Shown here piece by piece: positions 10,982-22,874 of a stretch of DNA of 64,000 bases. A model generated the notes under the pieces. It worked only from the letters and a program-made list of their open reading frames with translations. It had not been told where the DNA came from and did not search any database. Made by a program: the position numbers and the translations under genes. This stretch comes from Gibbula magus (Eukaryota > Mollusca > Gastropoda > Trochida > Trochidae). The stretch is from NCBI GenBank assembly GCA_936450465.1, contig OW388296.1:33956086-34020085 (forward strand), given 5' to 3'. Each line of letters opens with the position of its first letter. The first letter of the stretch is position 1.

Positions 10982-13900
10982 TATATGTAAATGAAATAGT
11001 TCCTTAAACAAAATTAGATTTAAAGATTCACTGTGGTACATACTAACCAATAATGGCTTTAAAATGTTTAGTTGGGTAAATAAATAACTTTAAGTTTTCT
11101 CTTCTTTTTTTAAACCGTTCAATCATTTATAACTACAATTACAGAATACTAAACCTCCTACATTGTAGGAAAGGTCAATGTTTCGTTACTTCGCTTAAAG
11201 GTTTACACTTATTATCACTTTTAAGTATATCTATGTTCTCAGTTGCAACTGAGTTGAACGGACAAAAGCCCCAGTTGACAAATTCCCCATGCATGGACAA
11301 AACTTGTAAAATGTCTTTGATCAAGAGTAGGATTGCATGAACTGTTTGAAAATGTTTTAAAATGCCCCAAAAAAATGTTTTAAAGTGTTTGAAAATGACT
11401 TTTAGTGCTGATATGAATAACATGTATTTTTTATCAACTTCCATACTCAGTTCTTTCTTCACCTTCGATATCTTATCCTACTCTGTTGGGGATTGTCCAC
11501 TGAGGATTGTGTCTTTTGAGACATCTGGACCCATATTTTCTATGCTCTCTTAGCGTTATGATAATACTTTACAATATACTTTATCAAAAATGAAACTCAG
11601 AAGTGCAAATTGGTACCTCGTTTGATAATGAAGATATTACTAACGTAATTTATATTTCAATCGCGAAATGGGTTGTACATAATCCACACTGTTTGAATGC
11701 TGAAAGAACATGACACCAACCCATCGCATTGATATTATTTTCTAACAAGCTAGGGAAAATATTATATAGTAAGGACTATATATTATGTTTCGATAATGCA
11801 TGAATTCATTATACCTCTCCTTCAAAGGACATGACAAATATGATATTCGTAATTAACCTTTAATATTAATCTACAATGTACATGTTTTAAATTTCGAATT
11901 TATATTGAGTAACCCAGTTTAATAACCCCCTTCCTGTACCATCTGGCAATAAATACCATTTAAATCACAAAACATATTTGGAAAACAATAAGTAGCAGTC
12001 AATAACAGACTTGAGGACCTGATGAAATTAACAACACGAGGCAGCTCATCGACAGTTCAACTTGTCAAAACATCGACGTCAGCTGTTGGAGCATGCTTGT
12101 CATGCAGTGTCCATTATCAGCACGCATTTCACTCGCATCTCGTTCCATGCCATTAACATGCGGTGAATCGTCACTTCATTTCTGAACTCAAATTTACGTG
12201 GGCAGCATTTTGTGATATCCAATTATGGCAATCGTTAAATTTAATTCAACTTTGAGTGTTATTGTACATAAAAATGTATCAACAGATGGTAGTTCATTAT
12301 CATAGATAGAAATAGTTATCATACGATACCCTAGGTAAAAAAAAACTTGACGTTATGACGTTTTTTTTACTCGGGCCTGTGACGGTGTTGGAGGCAGACA
12401 AACTACCTGTGAATTTTTTATCTGATTTTGAAGTGTATGTATGTATGTGATTCTTTCATTTAATATACCTTATTTCTGACATTCAATACCTTTGCTTGCT
12501 TGCTTTATCCACGTTTATTGTTATACAGTATGACATGTAACTTAACGTAACTTCTTCTGAATATTTCAAAAATAATTATCGAAAATGAATAAACGAAATA
12601 GTCAGTCAACAAATTGCGATGCATTTAATGAACGATAATGTTATCTGGATAAACGAATTAGTATCAGTCGACATCAATGTATTCAACGCTATTCATTATC
12701 TCAATTCCCTTGGGAGAATACAATTCAAAGAATTACCAACGTAACACATGACCCTATCAGTTTCCTTCATGTCAAATCCGCCGCAGTTAACAAATCGCCG
12801 AGACAAAAAAAATCGAAACAGTTCAACCAGCCCACGAGGTCATGTCAACCAGACAATTGGCAGGAGACATCGCGAATCTCGTGAGAATCGTGCGCCTTGT
12901 TACGTGGGTGTCGAGTCAATCAGCTCTTGTGAAATCTACATCATTAAGGTCTATTATAACACAGACAGCCGTGCTAATGTCAACATCGCCACCCACAAAC
13001 CACCGTGCCGGCTGGTCAAACACACCGTTACGATGAAATCGACATGTGTATATTTCACTCAATTTCACCGTTACGACAGGATCTGTTCTCGATCAAACAC
13101 AGAGCCAACATGTTTTACAGGCAAACATCTGCTCTGTATTTGCCTATTGTAATTGAATCATTTTGGATCAATATTACGTTATTAAGTACATTTATCAAAT
13201 TCGTCTGCAAGCCAGCAAACATTTAAATAGGAACATTTGACCTTAAACATACACCTATTGCAAACATTTATCATTCCTAACATTTATCCATTTTGTGTGA
13301 TATTTATGCATTTCTTTGGAAACCACGCTATTCATATGAGTTTTTGTGTCATGTTTTTTTGTGTTTTATGCCTTTTTCATTCATAGTTCGTATTTGGTAC
13401 TAAGTTAAAATTTGCTATAACCAATTGTGAACCCTATTTTTTTTAAAGTCTTCTGAGGGGAAATTCCTTCAGCAACATTGATCCAAAGATATTCACGTAT
13501 ATTTGTAGTAACTAACTTTCTAAACATTATTTTCAAAGCGATTTGTGAGTGTTTAGAACAAAATGATATATATACACATTTGGAAAGAAACTAAACTCCA
13601 TGGGGCTTTCATCTAAAGATTTTCACGCGTGTGTTTAGTACCATCACATAAGGCTGATAAACCGACGAGTTCCAAATCAAATTTAAAAACTTGAATAGTC
13701 TTTGTAACGCAAAATTAAAATAAACATGCTAGGCCGTTGTCTATTTCACTCAATCACTTCCAGTCTCCTAGGATAGAAATTTACATGGGTTTTCATCCAA
13801 ACAAATCCCTAGCTTTACTTTTTTTAATTGTCGGTTCTTTGATTTTCTTATTTGAAGATCAAACCATATGGGACACGTCAGATGATGTAGGAACCAAATT

Positions 13901-14668
13901 TGGACTGATCAATTTCGGTAAATGACCATCGGTCATTATCTCTTGCAGCAAGAAGCTGTATCAGGATCGTAGGCGTTCGCAAAGGAAGAAAGACAAACAT
14001 ATCTTAATCCAAACAAATCGGGTCTCAGGAAGTCAAGAGATTTGGGGTGGTTACATTTAACAGCTGAAAGCGTCTCAGGAACGGAGGAGGGTTTTTGTGA
14101 TCTTTGACACTAAACGTGGAACGATATTTCAATAAACACCTTGTTTATTTCGGATGACCTTGTTAATTTCCGGATAAGATGAGAATAGACCCAAGTCTGT
14201 ACTAGAATCTAATTTTGGATTTTCTGTTTTATTTTTAGGTTCCCTTATCAGACGAAACGTGAATGGTTGGTAAACAAAGGGAGTTGTGGTCGAGGGAGTG
14301 TTTCCTTTAAATCAAGCATTGATTAATTGATTTAACATTGATTTTGATTTTATATAAATAGATTTAGACAAATTAATGACATGACATAGAATTTATGTTC
14401 CTAATTATCTGAATCAATGAACATCAGAGATAACATATGTTGTCGAAAATGGAGAGTGCATTGTATGTACCCACCATTGACGATAGTTAAAAGTTTTCAT
14501 TGAATGTAATCGTTGATTTCCACATCATAATTATATTATCTCTCAAAAATCCAATTTACGATAGACATGTTAAAGCTCTTCAAATATTTGTCACTGATTG
14601 GTAATAATGGCGGGTTTTTGTTACGTTCTTGTGACGATTACTTAGACACAAGAAGTAAAGGAGAGACC
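10982..14668. other. No gene recognised
   Basis: AT-rich sequence. It holds a partial family B copy (11529-11564), a short TATG tetramer run at about 12435-12450, and a 134-codon frame at 12748-13152 that overlaps another plus-strand frame and matches nothing I know. Confidence 0.5.
11529..11564 (+). repeat. Half copy of foldback family B
   Basis: GACCCATATTTTC.A.GCTCTC followed by TTAGCG.TA.GATAA matches the left arm of the perfect hairpin at 18524-18626. The complementary right arm is missing here. Confidence 0.65.
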
Positions 14669-15029
14669 TTAAAGGGACAGTAGCACGTTTTCGCTCAAAT
14701 AAGTCAATGAAATGTATTTGAAAAAAATGTCACCAATAGGAAAACACCCTTCTCTCTTCGGAAAATCAAGTTAAAAAATTAGTGTATATGGTTCGCTAAA
14801 GGCATGGGAATCGTTTTTGCAATTCGAAATAATAAAATTTGTTCACATTAAAGATGGCCGCCATGCAATTTTTTCTTTATACGCAACACCGTTATGATCA
14901 CTAAGGATAATTGGTTTGTGTACTAAGATGTTTTACCATCTAAAGTAAATATAAATGACATAAACTATCATAATAAATATGAAATTTTGAAAAAATAAAA
15001 TTTGCAACAAACGTGCTACAGTCCTTTAA
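14669..15029 (+). mobile_element. Family E MITE, copy 1
   Basis: The left end TTAAAGGGACAGTAGCACG and the right end CGTGCTACAGTCCTTTAA form terminal inverted repeats of about 19-21 bp bounded by TTAA. The interior contains ATGGCCGCCATGCAATTTT and AAATGACATAAACTATCAT, shared with the copies at 32.5 and 45.6 kb. The TTAA boundary is typical of piggyBac-type insertion, but I cannot assign a superfamily from the ends alone. Confidence 0.88.
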
Positions 15030-16256
15030 AGGTAAGCTAATGAAGCCCACTTAGAGAATTAGAGTATTGCAACCATACATGTTTCCCAAACATTATTTGT
15101 TTAAACATTTTGAAAATTGTGTACCAAAATAAATATCAGTCTCCTTAATTTCCTTAACTGAGCAATCTATATCTATATGTGCTGAAATTTCACAGATTTC
15201 ATCATCACCTGCACTGGAAATGCTGAGGTATTCTTTTGTCACGAAGAAACTTGAATATTGTGCAATTATTCTATTTATGTATGACGAGAATTTAGAATAC
15301 AATCGTTATGCAAGTTATCGCTAAGGTTTTTGTGCTAACATTGATAACACAAGTATCCTCCTGAAATTGCTCAACAACTATAGTCGTGTTGTTGCTAAAT
15401 GGAACCGTCTAGACGTCATATTATCTGTTTCATTTTCTCCACAATAATTATTACATACATTGTTAACTTAAATTAATCACCTATAAATACATTTAACATA
15501 AAATTGTGATGAAATCCTCTCCTTACGAATAAAGCATGTCATAAAAAGTAATCAAATGTGTGAAACATGTTTTAATAAATTATAATTGTCATCCAAAACC
15601 ATTTTATTAAATGATTCTTGTCTATGTTGTGAACAAAAATGTTTGATATATTATCTCGCATTAGTATTCTAAAAACGTTTTCCATGAAAATATCTGCAGA
15701 CGAACTTGTGAGTATCAGTCCCCAAAACAGCAGGTGATACACCTCATGTCGATATCATACGACATACATCTGATGCATATATGAATAATACACCAAGGCT
15801 TAACATATTTCACAAGGTAGGCGAACTTATTGTCTGAATGTTGTTATGAACAACCCGACAGGCGGCACCTGCTGGTGACATGATATGTGTTTGTGATAGG
15901 TGTCATGTTGACATTTGGTGATAAAAAAAGGTTTTGTTAAAATGTTGATTTTGAATTGTTACCGTAAATGCAGTAATACTGCAGTTTGAAATAAATGTGT
16001 TTACCTAACATTATATGAAAAGTAAATATGAAGATTGAAAGGATGACACTAGTTCTAAGTATATTTTTCCAAAACGAAACGCAGCGGTGATTTTTACAGA
16101 TATTTTCGTTCTTTCTGAACAAGCATGGAGCAACAGAGGATATACAAACATAAATGAAACTTTAGACACTGCAATGGTTTATGAAAAGAAACAAAATGTA
16201 AGGTGACCCGTTACCACATGTTTTCTTCAAACATAGCAGAAATGCATATCCTGTCC
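15030..16256. other. No gene recognised
   Basis: AT-rich, with short frames only and nothing repeated elsewhere in the window that I could detect. Confidence 0.5.
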
Positions 16257-17085
16257 CTAATATTAAATACATAGGAAAACCAATGCCTCAATGTCAATAT
16301 TAAATACATAGGAAAACCAATACCTCAATGTCAATATTAAATACATAGGAAAACCAATGCCTCAATGTCAATATTAAATACATAAGAAAACCGATACCTC
16401 AATGTCAATATTAAATACATAGGAAAACCAATACCTCAATGTCAATATGAAATACATAAGAAAACCAATACCTCAATGTCAATATGAAATACATAAGAAA
16501 ACCAATACCTCAATGTCAATATGAAATACATAGGACAACCAATACCTCAATGTCAATATGAAATACATAAGAAAACCAATACCTCAATGTCAATATGAAA
16601 TACATAGGAAAACCAATACCTCAATGTCAATATGAAATACATAGGAAAACCAATACCTCAATGTCAATATGAAATACATAGGAAAACCAATACCTCAATG
16701 TCAATATGAAATACATAAGAAAACCAATGCCTCAATGTCAATATTAAATACATAGGAAAACCAATACCTCAATGTCAATATTAAATACATAGGAAAACCA
16801 ATGCCTCAATGTCAATATTAAATACATAGGAAAACCAATACCTCAATGTCAATATGAAATACATAGGAAAACCAATACCTCAATGTCAATATGAAATACA
16901 TAGGAAAACCAATACCTCAATGTCAATATGAAATACATAGGAAAACCAATACCTCAATGTCAATATGAAATACATAGGAAAACCAATACCTCAATGTCAA
17001 TATGAAATACATAGGAAAACCAATACCTCAATGTCAATATGAAATACATAAGAAAACCAATACCTCAATGTCAACAGGAAATACA
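16257..17085. repeat. 37-bp tandem repeat, 22 copies in exact phase
   Basis: The unit is AATGTCAATAT(T/G)AAATACATA(G/A)GAAAACCAAT(A/G)CCTC. The CCTCA marker runs from 16286 to 17063, exactly 21 x 37 bp, so there is no net indel over 777 bp. Variants occur in blocks: TTAAA units are 2-5 and 14-16, TGAAA units fill the rest. Noncoding. Confidence 0.97.
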
Positions 17086-18184
17086 AGAAACTATATGTTT
17101 TGGGGATTTTCTGGTGAAACATTTTGTTAAAAGAACCAAATTGATGGTAAAAAATATCTCTATTACAGAATGAACTCATGTTGGTACGATTCATAAGTTT
17201 AAATACATAGGTTGCCGCGATATGCCTTTTTCGAATTTCAATAGATTTCATCAGAATATCCCATATATATTTTCACATCTACGTAGATAAGAGATAAGAA
17301 ATCCCATTTAAGCTTTTATTCGAAACAATTAAAGTTCTATATGCAAGAATGCAACTTCAAGATGACGTTAACGCCTTTAAGGTCTGGTTCAGTGCGAATC
17401 GAATGGAATATTCCGGTAGTATGTACATATTTCCATACACGGGGGCAATTTTAGCCTGGGGTTCAGCCTTTGACCTCTACTGATTTGACTAAAGGTCTTT
17501 ATTGTCGCGAGCATCGTAAAAGTTTCAACATTTTATTGATACCCAGCAGGGGTCGTCTGCTTTTTCCAAATCCAGCAGACGACAGGTAATCGCGGGCAGA
17601 CGACAGTTAGAGTTCATAGTTTTCTTTGGGGAATGTTGAGAGATGAAACTCATGAACCCGTTATATGATGGAATATTCTCATTTGATTAATTGGAATTGG
17701 AAAATCGTTTGTATTATTAGGTTTTCATGATATAATACAAGCAAGAATTGTATAGGTCATCGGTTTCCGCGGAAATATTTGAGATTTCGCTTATCAATGA
17801 CGCTTTCACATGACGTATGGTGTGGTTCCATTCCATCCAAATTTCCATTATATATAATTTGTACTTGTGTCAAATGATTGTCAACCAGGAACATTTTAAA
17901 GGTTGTTTTCTTTGAGAACATATACATGACTTATAAACGCACTTTATAATATCATATTTTTGTTTCACCTCATTTGAATCAAAGCTATTTTTGTGATTTT
18001 GTAGAACTTGTTAATAGCCACAATAGGTCAACGATAAAAGACAAGTCGTAGACGTCACCTGATTTTCTTGACATATTTGGGACATATCTTATCAGTCATT
18101 TCACCAAATTTCATCATCTGAATGCATCGAAACTTTTCCGTGCTCATAACTGGATCAAAAGCGTCGAATGAGGTGATAAAAGGT
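17086..18184. other. No gene recognised
   Basis: Includes a small duplicated phrase, GCAGACGACAG, at about 17575 and 17603. No recognisable frame. Confidence 0.5.
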
Positions 18185-18299
18185 ATAACATGCTTGTTTT
18201 GCAGGAACTACAATGCATAATGCATTGTGGTAAAACCTGGTTGGAATTTGCAAACCATGGTCCGTGCCGCATTAGGTTTTAATGCAACATTTCACAAAA
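18185..18299 (-). mobile_element. Diverged SINE fragment (middle part)
   Basis: ATGCATTGTGGTAAAACCTG, then GGAA.TTGCAAACCATGGTCC and TTTAATGCAACATTTCAC follow the same order as ATGCATTGAGGCGAAACCTG, GGAACTAGCGAACCATTGGT and GCATTGCACC in the intact SINE near 26.8 kb. Identity is moderate. It may belong with the tRNA-like head at 19.2 kb. Confidence 0.45.
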
Positions 18300-18485
18300 C
18301 TTAAAGAGCTATTGAGTATTTGATTTGCATATTCATATTCATCGCCAAGTGCATGATAATAACTTGTTAACAGTGAAAATCGAGAAATAGCGTTTTACAT
18401 GTGCATAAACCGAAATTACACGTCCCATATATATGTATACAGCAGTTATTTAACATTACCAACTAACATCTGTCTTTTGGTCTGT
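18300..18485 (+). mobile_element. Family D element, left part of split copy
   Basis: CATATTCAT.TTCATCGCCAA, ACATGTGCATAAACCG, ACACGTCCCAT and AACATTACCAACTAACAT align in order with 46.99-47.15 kb and 58.16-58.47 kb. The alignment breaks at GTCTGTAAGGG, where palindrome A starts, and resumes after 18942. Confidence 0.7.
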
Positions 18486-18523
18486 AAGGGAACACCGCGT
18501 CGAGGATAAATAAGAGATCAGGA

Positions 18524-18626
18524 CCCATATTTTCGAAGCTCTCTTAGCGCTAAGATAGTCGTAAGTGTCATACATTAACATTGGTTTACGACTATCTTAG
18601 CGCTAAGAGAGCTTCGAAAATATGGG
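18524..18626. mobile_element. Foldback B: perfect 41-bp hairpin
   Basis: The left arm 18524-18564 (CCCATATTTTCGAAGCTCTC..) is the exact reverse complement of the right arm 18586-18626, 41 of 41 positions, around a 21-nt loop. It lies inside palindrome A. A half copy is at 11529-11564. Confidence 0.92.
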
Positions 18627-18796
18627 CCCAGGGCTCCATTCCATAACAGCGAGCGCTTATAATCGCTCATTGATTGCTTAAAGTAGCGCTCATTCTCTCC
18701 TAGGTAGCGCTACATTGAGCAATCGCGTTCAAGAGAGGTTTAAAAGTAATCGCTAATTGAGCGATTACTTTGAAACCTCTATTGAACACGGCCCAT
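18627..18796. mobile_element. Palindromic element C inside palindrome A
   Basis: It contains a hairpin with 28-bp arms (18727-18754 and 18760-18787; GTTCAAGAGAGGTTTAAAAG.. against ..AACCTCTATTGAAC, 26 of 28 paired). A second, looser pair is GATTGCTTAAAGTAGCGCT with AGCGCTACATTGAGCAATC. GGGC/GCCC-type sequence bounds it. It is rich in AGCGCT and GAGCG. Whether C is its own element or part of B is unclear. Confidence 0.65.
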
Positions 18797-18942
18797 ATTT
18801 ATCTACCTATGCTGATTAACGTGTCTGCTAACGAGTCACAGACCCCCAATTTCAGACAATTGAAGTAACTCGTTAGCAGACAAGCTAATTAGCATAGGTA
18901 GATAAATCTGATCTTATTTTTATTCTCGACGCGGTGTCCCTT

Positions 18943-19130
18943 TAAAGGTAACTTTCCCAAATTACGTTTTAATACTAAGCGCGCGTCATTATCCCGTTTT
19001 TGATCATAAAAAGCGACTTTCACCTGTATATTGTCACTAGAATTATGAATGAACTAGCATTAAAATGGTAATTTTCAGCAGTACTTCTCAATTACATAAC
19101 ACCATTTATAACGTTTGGCATAATGTGACT
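18943..19130 (+). mobile_element. Family D element, right part of split copy
   Basis: AAATTACGTTT, GCGCGTCATTATCCCG, TTTTGATCATAAAAAGCGAC, TATATTGTCACTAGA, AAATGGTAATTTTC.GCA and ACACCATTTATAACGTTTGG continue the alignment with 47.19-47.36 kb and 58.5-58.67 kb. Confidence 0.75.
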
Positions 19131-19200
19131 CCAACAACATAACTCATCTCAACTCAACTATAAACAACAATGTATATTCAATCAAGCATCAGATAGATTC

Positions 19201-19260
19201 CAATCCCGGGAGTCGAACCCGAAACCAGATTGTTCATCGGTTCCTTGGACGATTTCTTCG
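19201..19260 (-). mobile_element. tRNA-like SINE head fragment (B box only)
   Basis: On the minus strand GGTTCGACTCCC (19208-19219) fits the RNA polymerase III B box GGTTCGANNCC. I find no convincing A box at the right distance, so it is not a tRNA gene. It may be the head of the SINE whose middle lies at 18185-18299, separated by the D insertion (inference). Confidence 0.35.
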
Positions 19261-19905
19261 GTTAAAAGGGTTTGAAACATAGGTTATACATATTTAATGG
19301 AATAACACTAATCTTAAGATACTACAATCTCAAAAGCTTATTTTCATACTGATTTTGACATACTTTACTTTTTCAATAAAATGTAGAGTGTTTTATTCAA
19401 TTAACAGAAATTGGTCTACATATTATCGCCACGAAATACAAATGATACACTGCGCATATGTCATATTCATCGACAGCTGGCTCAGTTGCCACTTTAATAG
19501 CAATTTATGCGATGCGTGGGTTCAGATATGTAAATGATAAGTATGTTGGGTATTGTATCAAAGAGATACATTTCACAGCATAATGATCACGTACGAACAT
19601 TTAAGTAGGATGGCGATAATGAGATGGCTGTTGGTATTCAACGAACCAGCCAAATGGTGTCCATCTTTGACGGACGTTTCAGAATGCTGACTTACATTAA
19701 AAAGGAATCGCTAAAATCTGCTTATTTCCATTATTTTACATGTCAGAAAAGTTACGTTTGTTATAATATGAAAGACCTTATTTGGCGTTTATTGGGGTTT
19801 GGGGCTCCTTTCACAGAATAAACTTTGCAAAGTTACCTAAACTCCTATTCTTTAAAATTTGCGCTAAGGTTACCTTAGTGACGGTTTATGAAAGAAAAAC
19901 CTCGT
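19261..19905. other. No gene recognised
   Basis: Two 60-65 codon frames occur here and neither is recognisable. Confidence 0.5.
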
Positions 19906-20050
19906 TACATCGTACAATTCGTTAAATCCGTTTATTTCGTTATGTCGTTTATTTTGTGAAATTCATACATTTCGTTAAATCCGTTTATTTCGTTACATCC
20001 GTTTATTTCGTTACATCCGTTTCTTAGATCCCAACATTTCGTTAATTGCG
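19906..20050. repeat. ~18-bp degenerate repeat, CGTTA(C/A)ATCCGTTTATTT
   Basis: TTTCGTTA occurs again and again with CCGTTTATTTCGTTACAT between. About seven imperfect copies. Confidence 0.8.
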
Positions 20051-20655
20051 TTATTCAAAATTTGCAAGAACACGATAAGGCAAATGATAATATAAAACGG
20101 TTTATCGTTTCAAAGCAAGCGCTTCTGTCAAATGAAGAAATAAATACAATGATTCAGCAACCATATTTCGATTATGGAAACATGACCTTCACTTACATAT
20201 TGCCATCATTACTTATCGGAATCGATTATAAAGTACTGCCATTTACATAAGGTTGTTTTCTGAGGAGTAATAAGGTAATTTTCTTATTGTCCTGCTGGTC
20301 GATTATTCCACTTAGCAGAAAACGAGACCGCCATCTCTATTGAATATTCCTTGTCTAACCTTGTTCAAGAATATCAATACTTATGTTTCATAACGTGACC
20401 TTGTTCTAGAATATTGTACATAGGGCGAAGTACGATGTTGTGTACGGTAATTATAGAACGGTTTGATGGGCGTTTAGTTCTGTCTCTCAAATTAATCTAA
20501 ACTTTCTAAAAGAAATATACATTTAAATTGAGCATCCTAGACTTACTAAAATACTTTAATTTTATTTAATCTAATGTTTACATTTTAATATAATCTGACA
20601 GAATATCAAACTATCATATTGTCTCCGAAACAAACATATCGTAGACTGATGTATA
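20051..20655. other. No gene recognised
   Basis: AT-rich. No repeat or frame that I can name. Confidence 0.5.
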
Positions 20656-20870
20656 GTTTTGGGTCTGGTTTTTGGGTCTGGTCTGGGTTTTGGATCTGGT
20701 TTTCGGGTCTGGTTTTTGGGTCTGGTTTTTTGGGTCTGGTCTTTGGGTCAGATTTTTGGGTCTAGTGTTCTGGGTCTGGTTATTGGGGTTAGGATTTTTT
20801 TTGTTAGGGTTTTTGGGTCTGGTTTTTTGGGTCTAGTTCTTGGGTCTGGTTTTTAGATCTAGTCTTGGGG
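20656..20870. repeat. GGGTCTGGTTTTT minisatellite
   Basis: About 15 copies of a 12-15 bp unit. Nearly all C is in GGGTCTGG, so the plus strand is G/T-rich. The glycine/phenylalanine/valine-rich open frame over it is an artefact of the repeat. Confidence 0.92.
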
Positions 20871-21749
20871 TCATAGAACACATGTTTGTTCATATGTTTC
20901 CAAGGACACATAATTGTTCATATTTCATAGAAGTTAATGTTTCATAGAATCTGTTCATGTTTCATAGAATATCTGTCTATGTTCATGTGTCGTAATTCGG
21001 CTTCTCATTTGTAAAGAAGAACATCATTTAGTGTTTATTTATTGATGCATGAATCTCCCGCGAAATCTATATCGATATGTCAAAACAAATCCAATGTACT
21101 AGGATGCTTGTACATTTAGTCCGTGCTTAACATGCGTGTTGTTGAAGGCGAAATCTACATAGAGGACATGACACTCGCATCAGCTGGCGAGGCCAGGAGA
21201 GGTCAGGCGAGTGGCATGGGTATTGTAGTGTTTTGTAAAAACAAAACATGAGTCAACGCTCGAAAACAACTGCTACTGTAACAAGGGCCAAATGTTGTTC
21301 TTTTGACACTGGTAGATTTAAAGGACATCACAAAGATTGAAAGACATTTTTATTTTAATCGTATATTTATTAAATCACGTTCATTATAAAAGCATTTACT
21401 CTCAGGAATTAAACATCTTTAAACTTATCAAAATACTTTAAATAAATATTAAATATCTTTTGACTTATTTTCACATTCAATCTTTAAGCAGATAATAGGA
21501 ATGCTATTTGGACAGTAAGTTTTTTTATCTTGCACAAACGACATGAAATGAAATGAAACGAAGCTCGAAATAGAAATAATAATTAAAGTCAAAAGGTCAA
21601 ATAAATGTGTTCTTTGACCTTGAGCGTATTCCAGATTGACAATTCAACAAATTACCTTCAATTATCACTACGTAGGCTTCCATTGTGTGATATACCACTA
21701 ATGGGATTGTTTATCATTGATACGAAAAGCCTTTTCTTAAAGAACGAAT
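20871..21749. other. No gene recognised
   Basis: The first part has a loose repeat of TTCATAGAA with TGTTCATGT (20880-20990). The rest is AT-rich without recognisable content. Confidence 0.5.
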
Positions 21750-22063
21750 TTCTTCAACAAATTACAAGATTTCCTTTAAACTCTTCATTCAGATTCGGAA
21801 AATATAAAATCAACCTTCTAATTAATTACATTTCCGTCGAGATAAACACTTCCATATATGTCCTTGTTATATCAAGAGGACAATATCAGTTTCCAATTTC
21901 TTCAAAAATTTTACAAGATTTAATTAAACCTCTTCATTCCGTTTCACAACAGATTTGGAATATATAAAATCAACCTTTCCATTAATTACATATCCGTTGA
22001 GATAAATACTTCAATATATGTCCTAGTTTGTTATATCCAGAGGGTAATTCCAGATTCCAATTA
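21750..22063. repeat. Tandem duplication, two ~150-163 bp copies
   Basis: CTTCAACAAATTACAAGATT (21752) and CTTCAAAAATTTTACAAGAT (21900) start two copies that share CTCTTCATTC, ATATAAAATCAACCTT, ATTAATTACAT.TCCGT, GAGATAAA.ACTTC.ATATA and TTATATC.AGAGG. A weaker start at about 21640 hints at a third. Confidence 0.85.
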
Positions 22064-22451
22064 CCATCAACTCTGATGGCACATAGAACACATGTGGGTA
22101 TTCCATTATATACCGTGTATTAACAACTCTCATTTCAGACATTAAAACAGTCTAGTGAGTTATTTATGGGTCATACGGTAGGTTATTAATGGATAGTAGC
22201 TGGTGGTTTCAATTCCACCACCCACGCCATAATCGGTGGTGTTAATAACCATCATCAGGCTATTATAAATCATTATACTTCGGGATATGACACCTCCAAA
22301 ACTAACGCCTAACACCTCCCACAAGTAACACCTAACACCTAACCACAACTAACATCTGGGATATGCAAAAGATCGTAATCGAAATCGAAACTCAAATGGT
22401 CTCGTTATGTTTTGAATTCCCGTCGTCCTGAATGAAATAAAAGCCAAATAC

Positions 22452-22453
<2 letters not shown>
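22064..22453. other. No gene recognised
   Basis: Contains a short direct repeat around CTAACACCT (about 22305-22345). Confidence 0.5.

Positions 22454-22510
<57 letters not shown>
22454..22510. repeat. (TA)n microsatellite
   Basis: An uninterrupted alternating run of about 57 bp. Confidence 0.95.
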
Positions 22511-22512
<2 letters not shown>

Positions 22513-22750
22513 GTATTGGATATTATGGGAAATATTATATTAACTATATCGGGAAGTATGTCAAATGTTCTTATGTTCATATATGACATCCTTCAAGGTC
22601 TTGTTATTATAATTAACTTGATTTACATTATTTCTTTTTTTCGATTAACTAGTCTTGGTTAAACGTTATTTCAAGATCATATGGTATGATGCTTCATTTC
22701 ATGGTGATGATGTTTCCGTCCATACACACTAATACATGTAGTCTTCATTT

Positions 22751-22874
22751 TAGTCTAAAGCTTAGACTCTGAAAAAAATATTGAATAGGAGCCTAAAATT
22801 CTATTTCTCATAATCTCCTTTTAAATATTTATTACAATGGTTTCAGAAGAAATACTTTTTTTCGGAGTCTGAGC
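22751..22874. mobile_element. Family P element, copy 3
   Basis: Left end TTAGACTCTGAAAAAAATA, right end TACTTTTTTTCGGAGTCTGAG. The inner pair is AATATTGAATAGGAG (about 22778) and CTCCTTTTAAATATT (about 22815). This is the shortest of the four copies. Confidence 0.65.

Larger units (their letters stand above)
18486..18942. mobile_element. Palindrome A: foldback element inserted in D, interrupted by B and C
   Basis: The outer arms are 18486-18521 (AAGGGAACACCGCGTCGAGG..) and 18908-18942 (..CTCGACGCGGTGTCCCTT). The inner arms are 18797-18838 (ATTTATCTACCTATGCTGAT..) and 18865-18907 (..AGCATAGGTAGATAAAT). On the right the two arm pieces are contiguous. On the left they are separated by 18522-18796, so foreign sequence was inserted into the left arm. 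Confidence 0.85.

Noticed and set aside
12748..13152. 134-codon plus frame
   Set aside because: Overlaps a different plus-strand frame, no recognised motif, and length within chance for 64 kb.
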